Assembly: GCA_018208355.1 (NCBI GenBank)
Contig: CP062796.1
Coordinates: 1,210,494 to 1,274,493, forward strand
Source: Candidatus Fermentithermobacillus carboniphilus
GTDB taxonomy: Bacteria; Bacillota; Sulfobacillia; Fermentithermobacillales; Fermentithermobacillaceae
Reading direction: 5' to 3'
DNA length: 64,000 nucleotides
Position numbers and translations under genes: made by a program
Part shown: piece after piece, positions 1-9,881 of the stretch
Position numbering within the stretch: position 1 is the stretch's first letter
Layout: each line of letters starts with the position of its first letter
The notes under the pieces: generated by a model
Seen by the model: only the letters and a program-made list of their open reading frames with translations
The model's database searches: none
Told to the model about the DNA's origin: nothing

Positions 1-1507
1 CAAGCCTTACCCTGGCGATAACCGTTCCTGGCGGGACAGCGGGCCCGACCGGACAGACGGCGGTTCCCAGAGGTACCAGTGCCTCCCGTAGTAGTATTTC
101 CTCAGCAGCCTCAGGGTCTACATCGACCAATACGCCCAGATGCGGCAACAGGAACTGGCTGTCGACAAAAAGATCGGTGACCCCTTCCGGCTGAAAGCCA
201 TCCAGGAGGATCATGGCGGCCTGACTGCGCCTCGGCGCATACGATAGGACGCCCCCCGATCCCACTATGGCTCCGATTTTCAAAAGGTCCACCAGAGTTT
301 CGCCGGTACCCTCCTGGTTGAACACATCACCCACGCTTCTCTTTTTCTTGATCCCTTTAAGGCCCCTTATCAACGAACGGTGGTGCCCCAAAGAAAGTCT
401 CAGAGCTTCTCGCGAGACAGCCTGTTCCAGAACAAGCTCTTCGATTGTCTGCGGCAGGGTCGTCGGTCTTATCATTTTATTGAAATTCCAATTCCTCACG
501 AGGTTTTCATCAGCATCAAAGGGCAACCAGCGCAAGACCGCCTCCGGACTTGCCTCTGCCAGGACGTTGCCCATGCTGTAAGACATACCGAGGTTAGCCG
601 ACACAGTCCGGTACAACTTCCCGTCGATGACTGAAAATACGTCGGTCGTGGCTCCCCCGACATCCACCCCCAGGACGTCCTGATTCCGCATCCTCGAAAA
701 ATAGGAAAGAATATTCCCGACTGCCATGGGAGTCGGCTTCACGTTGCCTTCGGCCCACGAAAGCACCGTCTTGTACCCGGGCGCGTGCATCATCACGTGT
801 TCTAAAAAGAGCCTGTGGATTTCCCTTCTTGCCGGGTCCAGGACTTCCTCCTCAAGCACCGGCCGGACGTTGTCCGTGTAAGTGACGTCCATGACATCTT
901 TGAATACGTCGGCGACGTAGCTGCGGGCGTCGACGTTTCCCGCGAATACCACGGGTATCTTGAAGTCCTTGCCGAATCGCGGTTCCGGATTGGCCATAGC
1001 CACCATCTCGGCCATGGCGGCCACTTCAGAGATGTTACCGCCATCGGTCCCACCTGTAACCAGTATCATGTCCGGCCGAAGTCTCTTGAGCCGGTCTACC
1101 CTTTCCACGACAGACCTCGTATCGTCCAGGGATATAACGTCCGAGACCACCGCGCCTGCACCTAAAGCGGCCCTGTGTGCTGATTCAGCGGTGATCTCTT
1201 TCATGAGCCCCGTGACCACCATCTGCAGGCCGCCACCGGCGCTGGAAGTGACAAGGACCAGGTCCACACCTTCTCCCGCGCCTGAAGGTTTAATCAGGCG
1301 CGAACCATGGAGCACCGTGACGCCGGTTCGCTTTTCAAGTTTTCCGATGGCGCTCTTAAGACCTATCATGACATCGTTGTGAGGAGCCTCGACAGTGGTG
1401 GGGGCCATCGTCTTTCCCAATAGGACCCAACCACCTGAGGTCTTTTCGAAAAGGATCGTCTTGGTCGTGGTGCTTCCGATATCGACAGCCAGTATCCGCC
1501 TGGTCAC
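1..1507 (-). CDS. GlmL/MutL-family ATPase, partial (3' end beyond window)
   Basis: Open frame of 502 codons with no stop before the left edge. The GTG start at 1507 follows AAGGAGG at good spacing. The N-terminus reads TRRILAVDIGSTTTKTI, the phosphate-binding loop of the actin/Hsp70-type ATPase fold, and a second glycine-rich signature, GVDVGGATTDVFSV, lies further in. This pattern marks the GlmL/MutL family, which is found beside adenosylcobalamin-dependent mutases such as glutamate mutase and is thought to reactivate or chaperone them. A second, shorter paralogue sits in the ornithine operon at 32565-33920. Here the partner enzyme would lie to the left, outside the window, so the substrate mutase cannot be named. 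Family assignment is firm; the reactivase role is inferred. Confidence 0.85.
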   Translation of the reverse strand, partial: MTRRILAVDIGSTTTKTILFEKTSGGWVLLGKTMAPTTVEAPHNDVMIGLKSAIGKLEKRTGVTVLHGSRLIKPSGAGEGVDLVLVTSSAGGGLQMVVTGLMKEITAESAHRAALGAGAVVSDVISLDDTRSVVERVDRLKRLRPDMILVTGGTDGGNISEVAAMAEMVAMANPEPRFGKDFKIPVVFAGNVDARSYVADVFKDVMDVTYTDNVRPVLEEEVLDPARREIHRLFLEHVMMHAPGYKTVLSWAEGNVKPTPMAVGNILSYFSRMRNQDVLGVDVGGATTDVFSVIDGKLYRTVSANLGMSYSMGNVLAEASPEAVLRWLPFDADENLVRNWNFNKMIRPTTLPQTIEELVLEQAVSREALRLSLGHHRSLIRGLKGIKKKRSVGDVFNQEGTGETLVDLLKIGAIVGSGGVLSYAPRRSQAAMILLDGFQPEGVTDLFVDSQFLLPHLGVLVDVDPEAAEEILLREALVPLGTAVCPVGPAVPPGTVIARVRL

Positions 1508-1623
1508 AGGATTTCCCTCCTTTTGAAGATTGCGAAAAGGAGTGCCACCCGCGATTTCTACGAATCTTTTAGGATTTCCTGTCCCGTCTCCGTCTTTGTG
1601 GTATCATTTTGTGGGTGGTGAAG

Positions 1624-2997
1624 ATGGGTCTTTATTCATTCCTGCACGGAAAATACTCAAGGTTGAAAGCTTGGCACAGAAGACATACCGCAACCCGCAT
1701 GACGCGGACCAGACGAATAGACCGGGTATTTCCCCCTCCTTCGATGCGTGTGGTAGCGATGACCTTTGACGACGGACCCACGGCAGCACCCGCCCGCCCT
1801 TTTTCAGAACGCGGGATCACCGAGTCCATTTTGGAGATAATGGCCTTCTTCGGGGCCCACGGAACTTTTGACGTCATCGGGAGCACGGCTGAAAACTACC
1901 CCGATACCTGCGGCAAGGTCGGAAGCTCCAGGTGGAGCGGGACGAGATTCGATCACTACCCCGAGTTCGGCAAAGACGTCCTGGCTGGAGCCGCCAACCA
2001 GAAAGATCTCCTGCGTAAAGTGGTCAATGCCGGGCACGAGGTCGCCAACCACGGCTTTCGTCATCTCGCTTTCGGCCCGGAAAGGTTTGTATACAGAGGA
2101 AGGGCGCATTTTTCCTGTATCGACGAGGTGGTCTCCGACCAGAAAAGGCTACACGATCTCGTGGTTTCCGAGACCGGATACAGGATGGTTCTGGGAAGAC
2201 CTCCTCACTACATCGACAAGATCCCAGACGGGATGGATGCCTACGCGGTATATGAAACCATGGGTTATCAATACCTTGCCGCCAGCTTCGATGGCGGCGG
2301 GTGGAAGCCCTCTTCCGGAAATCCCCGAAAAGATGTCGAGGACATGATAGCTCCCCTGAGAGAGGCCCTGGAGAAAGACCCCGATTCTTTGAACGGCCAG
2401 ATCATTTTTGAAAAGGACGGTTACAACATGTCTCTCCAGGCGCCCGTAGTCGCGGCCCTTCCGGAAAAGCTAAAGATCCTGAAAAAGTACGGATACCGGG
2501 TCGTCACCGTGAGAGAGCTTTTAAGATACTCCGCATTCAGGGATTTAAGCCCGCGGCATCCTGCCTACGAGGCCGCGGTAGCTCTCCTTCAAAGAGATGT
2601 GCCTGTCGCCTACAGGGACAACACGGTCCGTCCCGACGAACCATGCAGGGTCAGCGAGATGCTGGTCTGGTTGAGCCAGTCCCAAAGCACCTCTTCCGGC
2701 GTGCTTCGTGAAGGGGTCCTTGCTCAAGGCAAATCTGCCGGAACATACTCGCCGCCGAAGGGTCTCGAAAAGATAATTCCACCGGAAGAAGGAATCCTCA
2801 CCTACCGGAAGCTCAACCGGATCGTCTCGGAACTTGGCCTTCCCCATAATTCTCTCTCACAAGACGTCCGAGACGAACCTGTTGCCCGATGGAAAGCGAT
2901 ATTGGCCGCCGTCGAAATCCTGGAACTTATCCCCTTGACAGAGACACGATATGCTGAATCAACGCAGGACCCTGCCCGGACCCGGATATCCTGTTGA
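1624..2997 (+). CDS. Polysaccharide deacetylase-family protein with degenerate SLH-like C-terminus
   Basis: 457 residues. The NodB deacetylase motif MTFDDGP lies near residue 50, and the zinc-ligand motif GHEVANHGFRH follows about 100 residues later, giving the usual Asp-His-His metal site. Family members remove N- or O-acetyl groups from peptidoglycan, chitin or xylan. After about residue 300 the segment AFRDLSPRHPAYEAAVALL followed by YRDNTVRP resembles an S-layer homology repeat, with a second weak copy near the C-terminus. The start at 1624 was chosen because GGTGGTGA lies just upstream; an in-frame ATG exists at 1609. No convincing signal peptide is seen: the N-terminus is basic (GKYSRLKAWHRRHTATRM), which is odd for a protein expected at the cell surface. 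It is transcribed divergently from the MutL-like gene. Substrate unknown. Confidence 0.8.
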   Translation: MGLYSFLHGKYSRLKAWHRRHTATRMTRTRRIDRVFPPPSMRVVAMTFDDGPTAAPARPFSERGITESILEIMAFFGAHGTFDVIGSTAENYPDTCGKVGSSRWSGTRFDHYPEFGKDVLAGAANQKDLLRKVVNAGHEVANHGFRHLAFGPERFVYRGRAHFSCIDEVVSDQKRLHDLVVSETGYRMVLGRPPHYIDKIPDGMDAYAVYETMGYQYLAASFDGGGWKPSSGNPRKDVEDMIAPLREALEKDPDSLNGQIIFEKDGYNMSLQAPVVAALPEKLKILKKYGYRVVTVRELLRYSAFRDLSPRHPAYEAAVALLQRDVPVAYRDNTVRPDEPCRVSEMLVWLSQSQSTSSGVLREGVLAQGKSAGTYSPPKGLEKIIPPEEGILTYRKLNRIVSELGLPHNSLSQDVRDEPVARWKAILAAVEILELIPLTETRYAESTQDPARTRISC

Positions 2998-3027
2998 TGG
3001 CAGTTTTCCGCGAGCACAATTCTTCAG

Positions 3028-3055
3028 TTGTCACAAAATTATCTGTGGTGATAAA
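3028..3055 (+). promoter_or_regulatory. Candidate sigma-A promoter for guaB
   Basis: TTGTCA at 3028-3033 and GATAAA at 3050-3055, 16 bases apart, about 40 bases upstream of the guaB start. The -35 box differs from consensus at one position and the -10 box at two. No purine riboswitch or clear operator was recognised between it and the gene. Confidence 0.4.
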
Positions 3056-3069
3056 CTCTAGAAAATTAA

Positions 3070-4560
<1,491 letters not shown>

Positions 4561-4600
4561 TCGCCATCCAAAGCGGTTGAGGAACGTACACACCAGAAAT

Positions 4601-4632
4601 ACACCCGGAGGCTACCAGCGCCATTCGGGTGT
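4601..4632. terminator. Hairpin between convergent guaB and glycoside-hydrolase-like gene
   Basis: ACACCCG at 4601-4607 pairs with CGGGTGT at 4626-4632, and an inner GGC/GCC pair extends the stem. A T-rich run (TTCTTACTTGTTCTTT) follows on the plus strand, so it most likely terminates guaB; on the minus strand it could also end the opposing transcript. Confidence 0.55.
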
Positions 4633-4634
4633 TC

Positions 4635-5846
4635 TTACTTGTTCTTTGAAATCTCCCGGACATATCGGACCCCTTCAGTGTACGTGTTCGCGGGGTTCCA
4701 GAGGAGGAACGTATCTACGCCGTGCTCAAGGACTGCGTTGATCTGATCCTGGACCTCTTTGGGACCGTACCGTATCCTGAGCGAAAAGTCCTGAAGCCAG
4801 GGGCGTATCCTCGCCCCGAGCCCCTCCGTCCTCTGGATGGCCTCGTCTATGGCTTTTGAAACTACCCGGTATGGATCAGCTTCGGGGACGGCCAGGCCGT
4901 ATATTCCAGGGTTGTAGTAGTGAGATGGGTAAACCATAGGAGATATAAAATCGACGGCGGACGCGATATCTTCGATCTTCTGGCCTATTCCCATGTCGTC
5001 TTTGGCGATAGTGACGAATCCAAACACGTCTGCTGAAAGATAAGCCTTGCCGTGGAGAGCCTCTTTCATGTACTTCAAAAACTCTACTATGGCCTGGGAC
5101 CGCGACGAAAAATTCTCTGAGCCCGGCATGAGGACCCCGCTTTTTTCCAGCCCCATCGCGGAATCCGGGAAACGGACGTAATCAAGCTGGATCTCGTCAA
5201 ACCCCATCTCCTGTGCCCAAAGAGCGATGTTTTTCACAAATTCCCAGTTCCGTTTATCGTAGGGATTGAGCCACAGGCGCCCGTCCCGGTCTCTCCACAG
5301 GCTGCCGTCGGACCTTCGGATAGCGTGATCAGGTTTTAATGCCGCCATGTAAGGATCCTGAAAAGCCACCACGCGGGCGATCAGGTAATAACCCTCGCGT
5401 TTCAGTACCTGGATGAGTCCGGGGAAATGTCTGTACGCGCAAGGTTTTGAAGGCACGCCCTCAGGAGGAGGACAGGGGACTCTTCCCGAATTGTCCTTGA
5501 CGTCTATGACCAGAGCGTTTAACCCTTCATGCTCGCGCACGAATTTGATTATCGACGCGAACCTGGAAGGCGTCCCGGCGGAATCCAGCGTCACGTATAT
5601 CCCTTTCACTCTAAGGGCATCTTCAAGCGGGACCAGGTGAGAGGATGGGGTCTCGGAAGAAACCCGAGTCTCATCTCCCGGAGTTACCAAACCTGCTCCT
5701 TCAGTAGGATTCGCCCGGGATTTTTCAAAAGGGAAAACGCCCGAGAAAAAAGAAGCCGAAATGCTTGCGAAAAGTAAAGCGAAAGTGCCTCCCACGATCA
5801 CGCCCCAAACCTTTTTCCGTTTTCTCCTCTCCGACCGTTCTACCAT
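4635..5846 (-). CDS. Membrane-anchored putative glycoside hydrolase (DUF4015 type)
   Basis: 403 residues. A basic N-terminus (ERRKRKK) is followed by one hydrophobic segment at about residues 12-35, giving a signal anchor with the rest outside the cell. A low-complexity linker leads to a TIM-barrel-like domain. The segments VKGIYVTLDSAG, NALVIDVKDNSG, ARVVAFQDP, DEIQLDYVRFP and ADVFGFV are typical of the putative glycosyl hydrolase domain once called DUF4015. Members are predicted to act on cell-envelope polysaccharides, but I know of no firm substrate. AGGAGA precedes the ATG. It lies 67 bases after cheX on the same strand, so it may be read from the chemotaxis operon, though nothing in it suggests a chemotactic role. 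Confidence 0.8.
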   Translation of the reverse strand: MVERSERRKRKKVWGVIVGGTFALLFASISASFFSGVFPFEKSRANPTEGAGLVTPGDETRVSSETPSSHLVPLEDALRVKGIYVTLDSAGTPSRFASIIKFVREHEGLNALVIDVKDNSGRVPCPPPEGVPSKPCAYRHFPGLIQVLKREGYYLIARVVAFQDPYMAALKPDHAIRRSDGSLWRDRDGRLWLNPYDKRNWEFVKNIALWAQEMGFDEIQLDYVRFPDSAMGLEKSGVLMPGSENFSSRSQAIVEFLKYMKEALHGKAYLSADVFGFVTIAKDDMGIGQKIEDIASAVDFISPMVYPSHYYNPGIYGLAVPEADPYRVVSKAIDEAIQRTEGLGARIRPWLQDFSLRIRYGPKEVQDQINAVLEHGVDTFLLWNPANTYTEGVRYVREISKNK

Positions 5847-5913
5847 GACATCATTCTCCTGGGGTTCTGGGCCGGTTCAAAATTCCAGGACCTGGACGAG
5901 AGGCCGTCCATCA

Positions 5914-6387
5914 TCACCTTCTGGGATCGTATCTCAGCGCCACACATATTTCGAGGTAACCCAGGGGAAGCTCCAGAGGTATCACCAATCTCTGGATATC
6001 CAGGGTCGAAATTACTACACCCTTCCCCGTGATGATGATCGGGGGCGATAGTTTGCAGACATATCCGTGTTCCTCCAACCCGGCTGCCGCATGGCCCGTG
6101 ATAATGTTGCCCATCTCCGCTATGGCGGACTCGGCCAGATCATTGAACACGGGTACTGGTTCTCCGAGCAAGCCCGAGGCGATACTCTTGGCGGTCCTCT
6201 CCGACATGCAGTAGGCCACCGTACCCTCGGCATCGCCCGTCACGCCGATGGCCACGTTAACCTCTCCCGACGTGGCTTTGGAAGGTTCAAGTCTGATCTG
6301 CCCTCTCGTCACTTCCATGTTCAGTTCCTTTTTCAAGAAGGTATAAGCTGATTCAAGAAACGGGTTGACAATTCCTGCTTTCAACAT
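5914..6387 (-). CDS. cheX: CheX, CheY-P phosphatase
   Basis: 157 residues, normal for CheX. The single phosphatase motif ESAIAEMGNIITG carries the conserved Glu91 and Asn94 (ExxN) that act on phosphorylated CheY. CheX dephosphorylates CheY-P and so ends the motor signal. It is the last recognisable chemotaxis gene of the operon, 26 bases after cheR. Together with CheC upstream, the operon encodes two enzymes of the same phosphatase family, as in Thermotoga-type systems. Confidence 0.92.
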   Translation of the reverse strand: MLKAGIVNPFLESAYTFLKKELNMEVTRGQIRLEPSKATSGEVNVAIGVTGDAEGTVAYCMSERTAKSIASGLLGEPVPVFNDLAESAIAEMGNIITGHAAAGLEEHGYVCKLSPPIIITGKGVVISTLDIQRLVIPLELPLGYLEICVALRYDPRR

Positions 6388-6413
6388 AGGTTTTTCCTCC
6401 TCCAGAAGCTGAT

Positions 6414-7271
6414 TTAACCTCGACTGTAGAAAAAGGGAAGCATCTGAGAAAGGCCGTAGTTCTTGGGAGCGAAAATTGCCTCGGTCGCTCCCACAAACAA
6501 TACACCTCCGGGACGGAGCGACCGGGCAAGTTTCCCGATCACGTGCCGTTTGCCCTCTTCGGTAAAGTAGATGAGCACATTCCTGCAGAGGACAAGATCC
6601 ATTCCCTGAGGGTAATCTTCGGACAAGAGATTGTGGGTCCTAAACGTGACCATATCCTTCACGTCATCGTTTACCGCCAGGAGATCTCCTTCGGGGTGGA
6701 AATACTTCCCGACTAAAGACGCAGGTACATTTCTCAGTTCGTCCCTGGAATACTTTCCCCGGGCTCCCTTAGCGAGACTGGGTTCATCGATATCGGTCGC
6801 CAGTATAGATCCCTGAACCGAAAGTTCCCTCAACGTGATGGCAAGAGAATAGGCTTCCTGACCCCCCGATGAACCTGCGCTCCACGCCCGGAGCCATCGT
6901 TTTCCCGATTCCTGCAAAAGACCGGGGATGACCTTTTCGCGCAAGATCTTCCACTGCTCCGGGTTTCTGAAAAACTCAGATACGTTTATGGTCAGAAAGT
7001 CTACAAGAGCGCTCAGCTTGGCCGGGTCTTTCTGCACCACTTTAGCGAAAGTCACGAAATCCGGGAATCCATGCCTCACCCGATAGCCTTCCAGCCTGCG
7101 GTGCATTTGTTGTCCTTTGTAGTTCTCGAGGTTTATCCCGGTGAGTTCCCTAATTTTTCTGCAGAAATACACGTATTCCGGCCCGTAGCGGGTCACGCTG
7201 TCTTCGTCGGCGCTCTTTTGGGGAGGAATGCCAACCCCGTGAACCTTGGCTTTGACGGTTTTCTCTTCCAC
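6414..7271 (-). CDS. cheR: CheR, chemoreceptor glutamate O-methyltransferase
   Basis: Transfers methyl groups from S-adenosylmethionine to receptor glutamates during adaptation. 285 residues with an N-terminal helical domain and a C-terminal methyltransferase domain. The SAM-binding segment reads AWSAGSSGGQEAYSLAI, slightly different from the usual SAGCSTGEEPYSLA. The conserved LCRNVLIYF follows later. The start is GTG at 7271, with GGAG about ten bases upstream overlapping the cheB stop. It works opposite to CheB, encoded just before it. Confidence 0.93.
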   Translation of the reverse strand: MEEKTVKAKVHGVGIPPQKSADEDSVTRYGPEYVYFCRKIRELTGINLENYKGQQMHRRLEGYRVRHGFPDFVTFAKVVQKDPAKLSALVDFLTINVSEFFRNPEQWKILREKVIPGLLQESGKRWLRAWSAGSSGGQEAYSLAITLRELSVQGSILATDIDEPSLAKGARGKYSRDELRNVPASLVGKYFHPEGDLLAVNDDVKDMVTFRTHNLLSEDYPQGMDLVLCRNVLIYFTEEGKRHVIGKLARSLRPGGVLFVGATEAIFAPKNYGLSQMLPFFYSRG

Positions 7272-7275
7272 CCGA

Positions 7276-8370
7276 CTAACGCTCCTCTGTGCCCCGGCAA
7301 AACTCGTTGATGCTGCTCGCTATCCTATCGATGGGCAACAACTTGTCTGCTGCCCCCAGTTCGTAGCAGGCCCTGGGCATACCCCAAACAACTGAGGTCT
7401 CCCGGTCCTGGCAGATTACCCGGGCACCCGTCTTTTTCGAGGCCCAGGCCCCCTTAGCGCCATCGGACCCCATGCCGGTCAGGATCACCACCATCAGCCT
7501 GTCCACAAAAAGAGGTGCTGCATCAAAAAGAGTGACGTCAACCGAGGGCCTCACTCCGTGAATGGGAGGTCCCTGATCGAGATGAACTCGATAAACCCAC
7601 TTTTCCCCCGAAGGAGACTTCTCGATCCTGAGATGATATCCGCCCGGCGCCACCAGAACCCGTCGTGGGAGAAGTAAATCCCCTTCCTGCGCTTCTCGTA
7701 CCCGGATCTGAGACAGAAGATCGAGCCTCCTGGCCAGTGAAGCGGTAAAACCCCTCGGCATGTGCTGGCAGACCACAACCGATGCGGGGAGGTCCGGCGC
7801 CAGGTTCGGGATAACTTCTTCTAGAGCCTGGGGGCCTCCGGTGGAGGATCCTATTACTACCAGGAAGGCGGCTTTTTCAGGAAAATCTGAAATTACTGGT
7901 TTCCTGCCCGCGGTCGTCCGGGGAAAGCGCGCCCTGGCCGGACGTATCCTGGCTCTCGATACCTCGAGGACTTTCTGGCAGAGTTCGGGGCCGATATTCG
8001 CCAGTTCATCCCGTGACGCCGGCTTCAGAAGGAAGTCTACGGCACCGATGGAAAGAGCTTCGAGAGTTACCTGAGCCCCTTTTTCGGTCAGAGACGAAAA
8101 CATGAGAACAGGTAAAGGCCGGGTCTTCATTATCTCCCGGAGAGCAGAAATGCCGTTCATCCCGGGCATCTCTACGTCGAGCACCAAAACGTCCGGCTGA
8201 AGAGAGATGCTTTTTGCCACCGCCTCAACCCCATCCCGGGCTTCATCAATGACGATGATCTGAGGGTGCGCCTCAAGGATCCTGCGGATCTGGTGCCTGA
8301 CGAGCATGGAATCGTCGGCCAAAAGGACTCGGATTTTCTTGCCGGCTCCGGGTACCTCTAGGTCTGACAT
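7276..8370 (-). CDS. cheB: CheB, receptor methylesterase/deamidase response regulator
   Basis: 364 residues in two domains. The N-terminal receiver has the phospho-acceptor Asp65 in LDVEMPGMNG. The C-terminal methylesterase has a Ser/His/Asp triad visible as IGSSTGGPQAL (Ser176), CQHMP (His203) and TGMGSDGA. It removes methyl groups from receptors when phosphorylated by CheA. The ATG start at 8370 lies inside the last codons of cheY (13-base overlap), implying translational coupling. Confidence 0.95.
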   Translation of the reverse strand: MSDLEVPGAGKKIRVLLADDSMLVRHQIRRILEAHPQIIVIDEARDGVEAVAKSISLQPDVLVLDVEMPGMNGISALREIMKTRPLPVLMFSSLTEKGAQVTLEALSIGAVDFLLKPASRDELANIGPELCQKVLEVSRARIRPARARFPRTTAGRKPVISDFPEKAAFLVVIGSSTGGPQALEEVIPNLAPDLPASVVVCQHMPRGFTASLARRLDLLSQIRVREAQEGDLLLPRRVLVAPGGYHLRIEKSPSGEKWVYRVHLDQGPPIHGVRPSVDVTLFDAAPLFVDRLMVVILTGMGSDGAKGAWASKKTGARVICQDRETSVVWGMPRACYELGAADKLLPIDRIASSINEFCRGTEER

Positions 8371-8717
8371 TGCTTCCTCACGGCTTCTATGAGTTTTTCA
8401 GGTTGAAACGGCTTGACTATGAAATCCCGGGCCCCCGCTCTGATGGCCTCAAGGACCATGCTTTTTTGCCCAAGGGCCGTCACCATGATGACCCTGGCGT
8501 CTGGATCCTTTTCTTTGATGCCCTTGAGAGCACCTATACCGTCCAGGACGGGCATGGTTATGTCCATGAGTACTACTTGGGGCTTCTCTTCCACATATTT
8601 TTGAATCGCTTCTTCGCCGTTTGAAGCTTCCACCACCTCATATCCTTGTTCCGCCAATATGCGCGAAGTTTTCGTCCTCATAAACATGGCATCGTCAACA
8701 ACAAGCACCTTTGGCAA
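8358..8717 (-). CDS. cheY: CheY, single-domain response regulator
   Basis: 119 residues, receiver domain only. Asp8 and Asp9, the acceptor Asp52 (MDITMPVLDG), Thr81 and Lys103 (IVKPF) form the complete phosphorylation site. In chemotaxis CheY-P binds the flagellar switch. The TTG start at 8717 is supported by AAGGAG nine bases upstream. It sits between cheD and cheB in the operon, which argues for the chemotactic CheY rather than an unrelated regulator. Confidence 0.92.
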   Translation of the reverse strand: MPKVLVVDDAMFMRTKTSRILAEQGYEVVEASNGEEAIQKYVEEKPQVVLMDITMPVLDGIGALKGIKEKDPDARVIMVTALGQKSMVLEAIRAGARDFIVKPFQPEKLIEAVRKQCQT

Positions 8718-8735
8718 TTACCACCACTCCTTAGG

Positions 8736-9254
8736 CTAGAGATCCTTTTCCCCGTGGCTCACGGAAGAGATTGTGACTCTCCCCGAATTGACGTAAAACC
8801 GCATGGTCCTGCCATACGTCCCACCTACATCTCTGCCGATAATGGGAATACCGGCCTTTCTCAGCATCTCCTCTACCAACCTCACGTTCAGTGCCCCGAC
8901 ATCTCCGATGGGCGAAGACAATCCGGCTATGACGTGGGCCCCACCTGCAACTTTCGCCACCAGCCGCTCCTTACGGCAGCCAATTTCTTCCAGACGCGAG
9001 ATTAGATAAGGTACGGCAAGGTCAGCGTATTTTCCCGGCGTCCTGTCATCAGGCCGGGAACCCTTGGAAATTGAGGAGGCACTACTACCACTAGCGGTCG
9101 GTAGGAAAATATGGGCCATACCTCCCGCTCTTCTCACGGGATCCCACAAGACCAGACCAACGCAGGACCCCAGGGAATAAGCAACCAGAATATCCTCTTC
9201 TCTGCAAGACCATTTGACTTCAGAAAGTCTTACAACTATCAACCGTTGGTCCAT
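8736..9254 (-). CDS. cheD: CheD, receptor glutamine deamidase
   Basis: Deamidates specific receptor glutamines and, in Bacillus-type systems, binds and stimulates CheC. With the ATG at 9254 the protein has 172 residues. AYSLGSCVGLVL carries the catalytic Cys31 and GGMAHIFLP the catalytic His48. The frame stays open upstream to 9392, but that part lies inside cheC and has no family similarity, so the short form is chosen. The start overlaps the end of cheC by 16 bases, which fits the known physical CheC-CheD partnership. Confidence 0.93.
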   Translation of the reverse strand: MDQRLIVVRLSEVKWSCREEDILVAYSLGSCVGLVLWDPVRRAGGMAHIFLPTASGSSASSISKGSRPDDRTPGKYADLAVPYLISRLEEIGCRKERLVAKVAGGAHVIAGLSSPIGDVGALNVRLVEEMLRKAGIPIIGRDVGGTYGRTMRFYVNSGRVTISSVSHGEKDL

Positions 9255-9847
9255 GCAACGCTCCCGTAACCCAAAAATCCGCTGGAATTTGTGCAAATGT
9301 CGGGTAAAAACACGATCTCGAAAAGGGCCTTCCCCTCGCCAGCCGAAAACTTGATGTCCACGACATAAACACGATCGGCCCCCCGAGAGCAAGTCGCCAC
9401 AACCGATTCCAGGATGGCGCCTGACATCTCCCTTATCAGGATGGGAGGCGAGGGCTTTAGCGTCATCCCCGCTCCGTCGGCTATGGCGTTTAATACCGAC
9501 GAACCCACGATATTGGCAACTTCGCTTACGGTCGAATCAAGAAGGCGCGACATGTCTTTCGGATCCACATGCGATGTGAGGTGTGGCGAAAGTACAGAAA
9601 CCAGTTTTTCAGCCGAATCCGGTTTGAACAGTATCATCAGCTGTCCTCTCGCGTCGCCGTCAAAGGTGACATAAGATGCCAGGACCACATCCTCGGGGGA
9701 CCCAGAGAGCGCCGGAATGTCCCCCAGCTCCACAAAACCCATGCTCTGGGAGTTGATGGTCACATCCCTACCGGTGAGGATGGACAACGTACGCCTGGCA
9801 TTTTCCAACCCTGAAGCCGCGCATTTTTTGAACTCTCTGAAGTTCAC
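9239..9847 (-). CDS. cheC: CheC, CheY-P phosphatase / CheD partner
   Basis: 202 residues. The motif DSTVSEVANIVGS holds an ExxN phosphatase site (Glu109, Asn112). CheC proteins usually have a second such site near the N-terminus; here the matching region reads AASGLENARRTLS and lacks a clear ExxN pair, so only one site appears active. The GTG start at 9847 follows GGAGGG at good spacing. CheC forms a complex with CheD and modulates both phosphatase and deamidase activities. Confidence 0.9.
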   Translation of the reverse strand: MNFREFKKCAASGLENARRTLSILTGRDVTINSQSMGFVELGDIPALSGSPEDVVLASYVTFDGDARGQLMILFKPDSAEKLVSVLSPHLTSHVDPKDMSRLLDSTVSEVANIVGSSVLNAIADGAGMTLKPSPPILIREMSGAILESVVATCSRGADRVYVVDIKFSAGEGKALFEIVFLPDICTNSSGFLGYGSVAWTNG

Positions 9848-9881
9848 TCTTTACCCTCCGTTTAAGGAAGAGGGGTACCTT

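Noticed and set aside
9220-9402. Longer cheD reading frame starting at 9392
   Set aside because: The extra 46 residues overlap cheC and have no CheD similarity; the ATG at 9254 fits family length.
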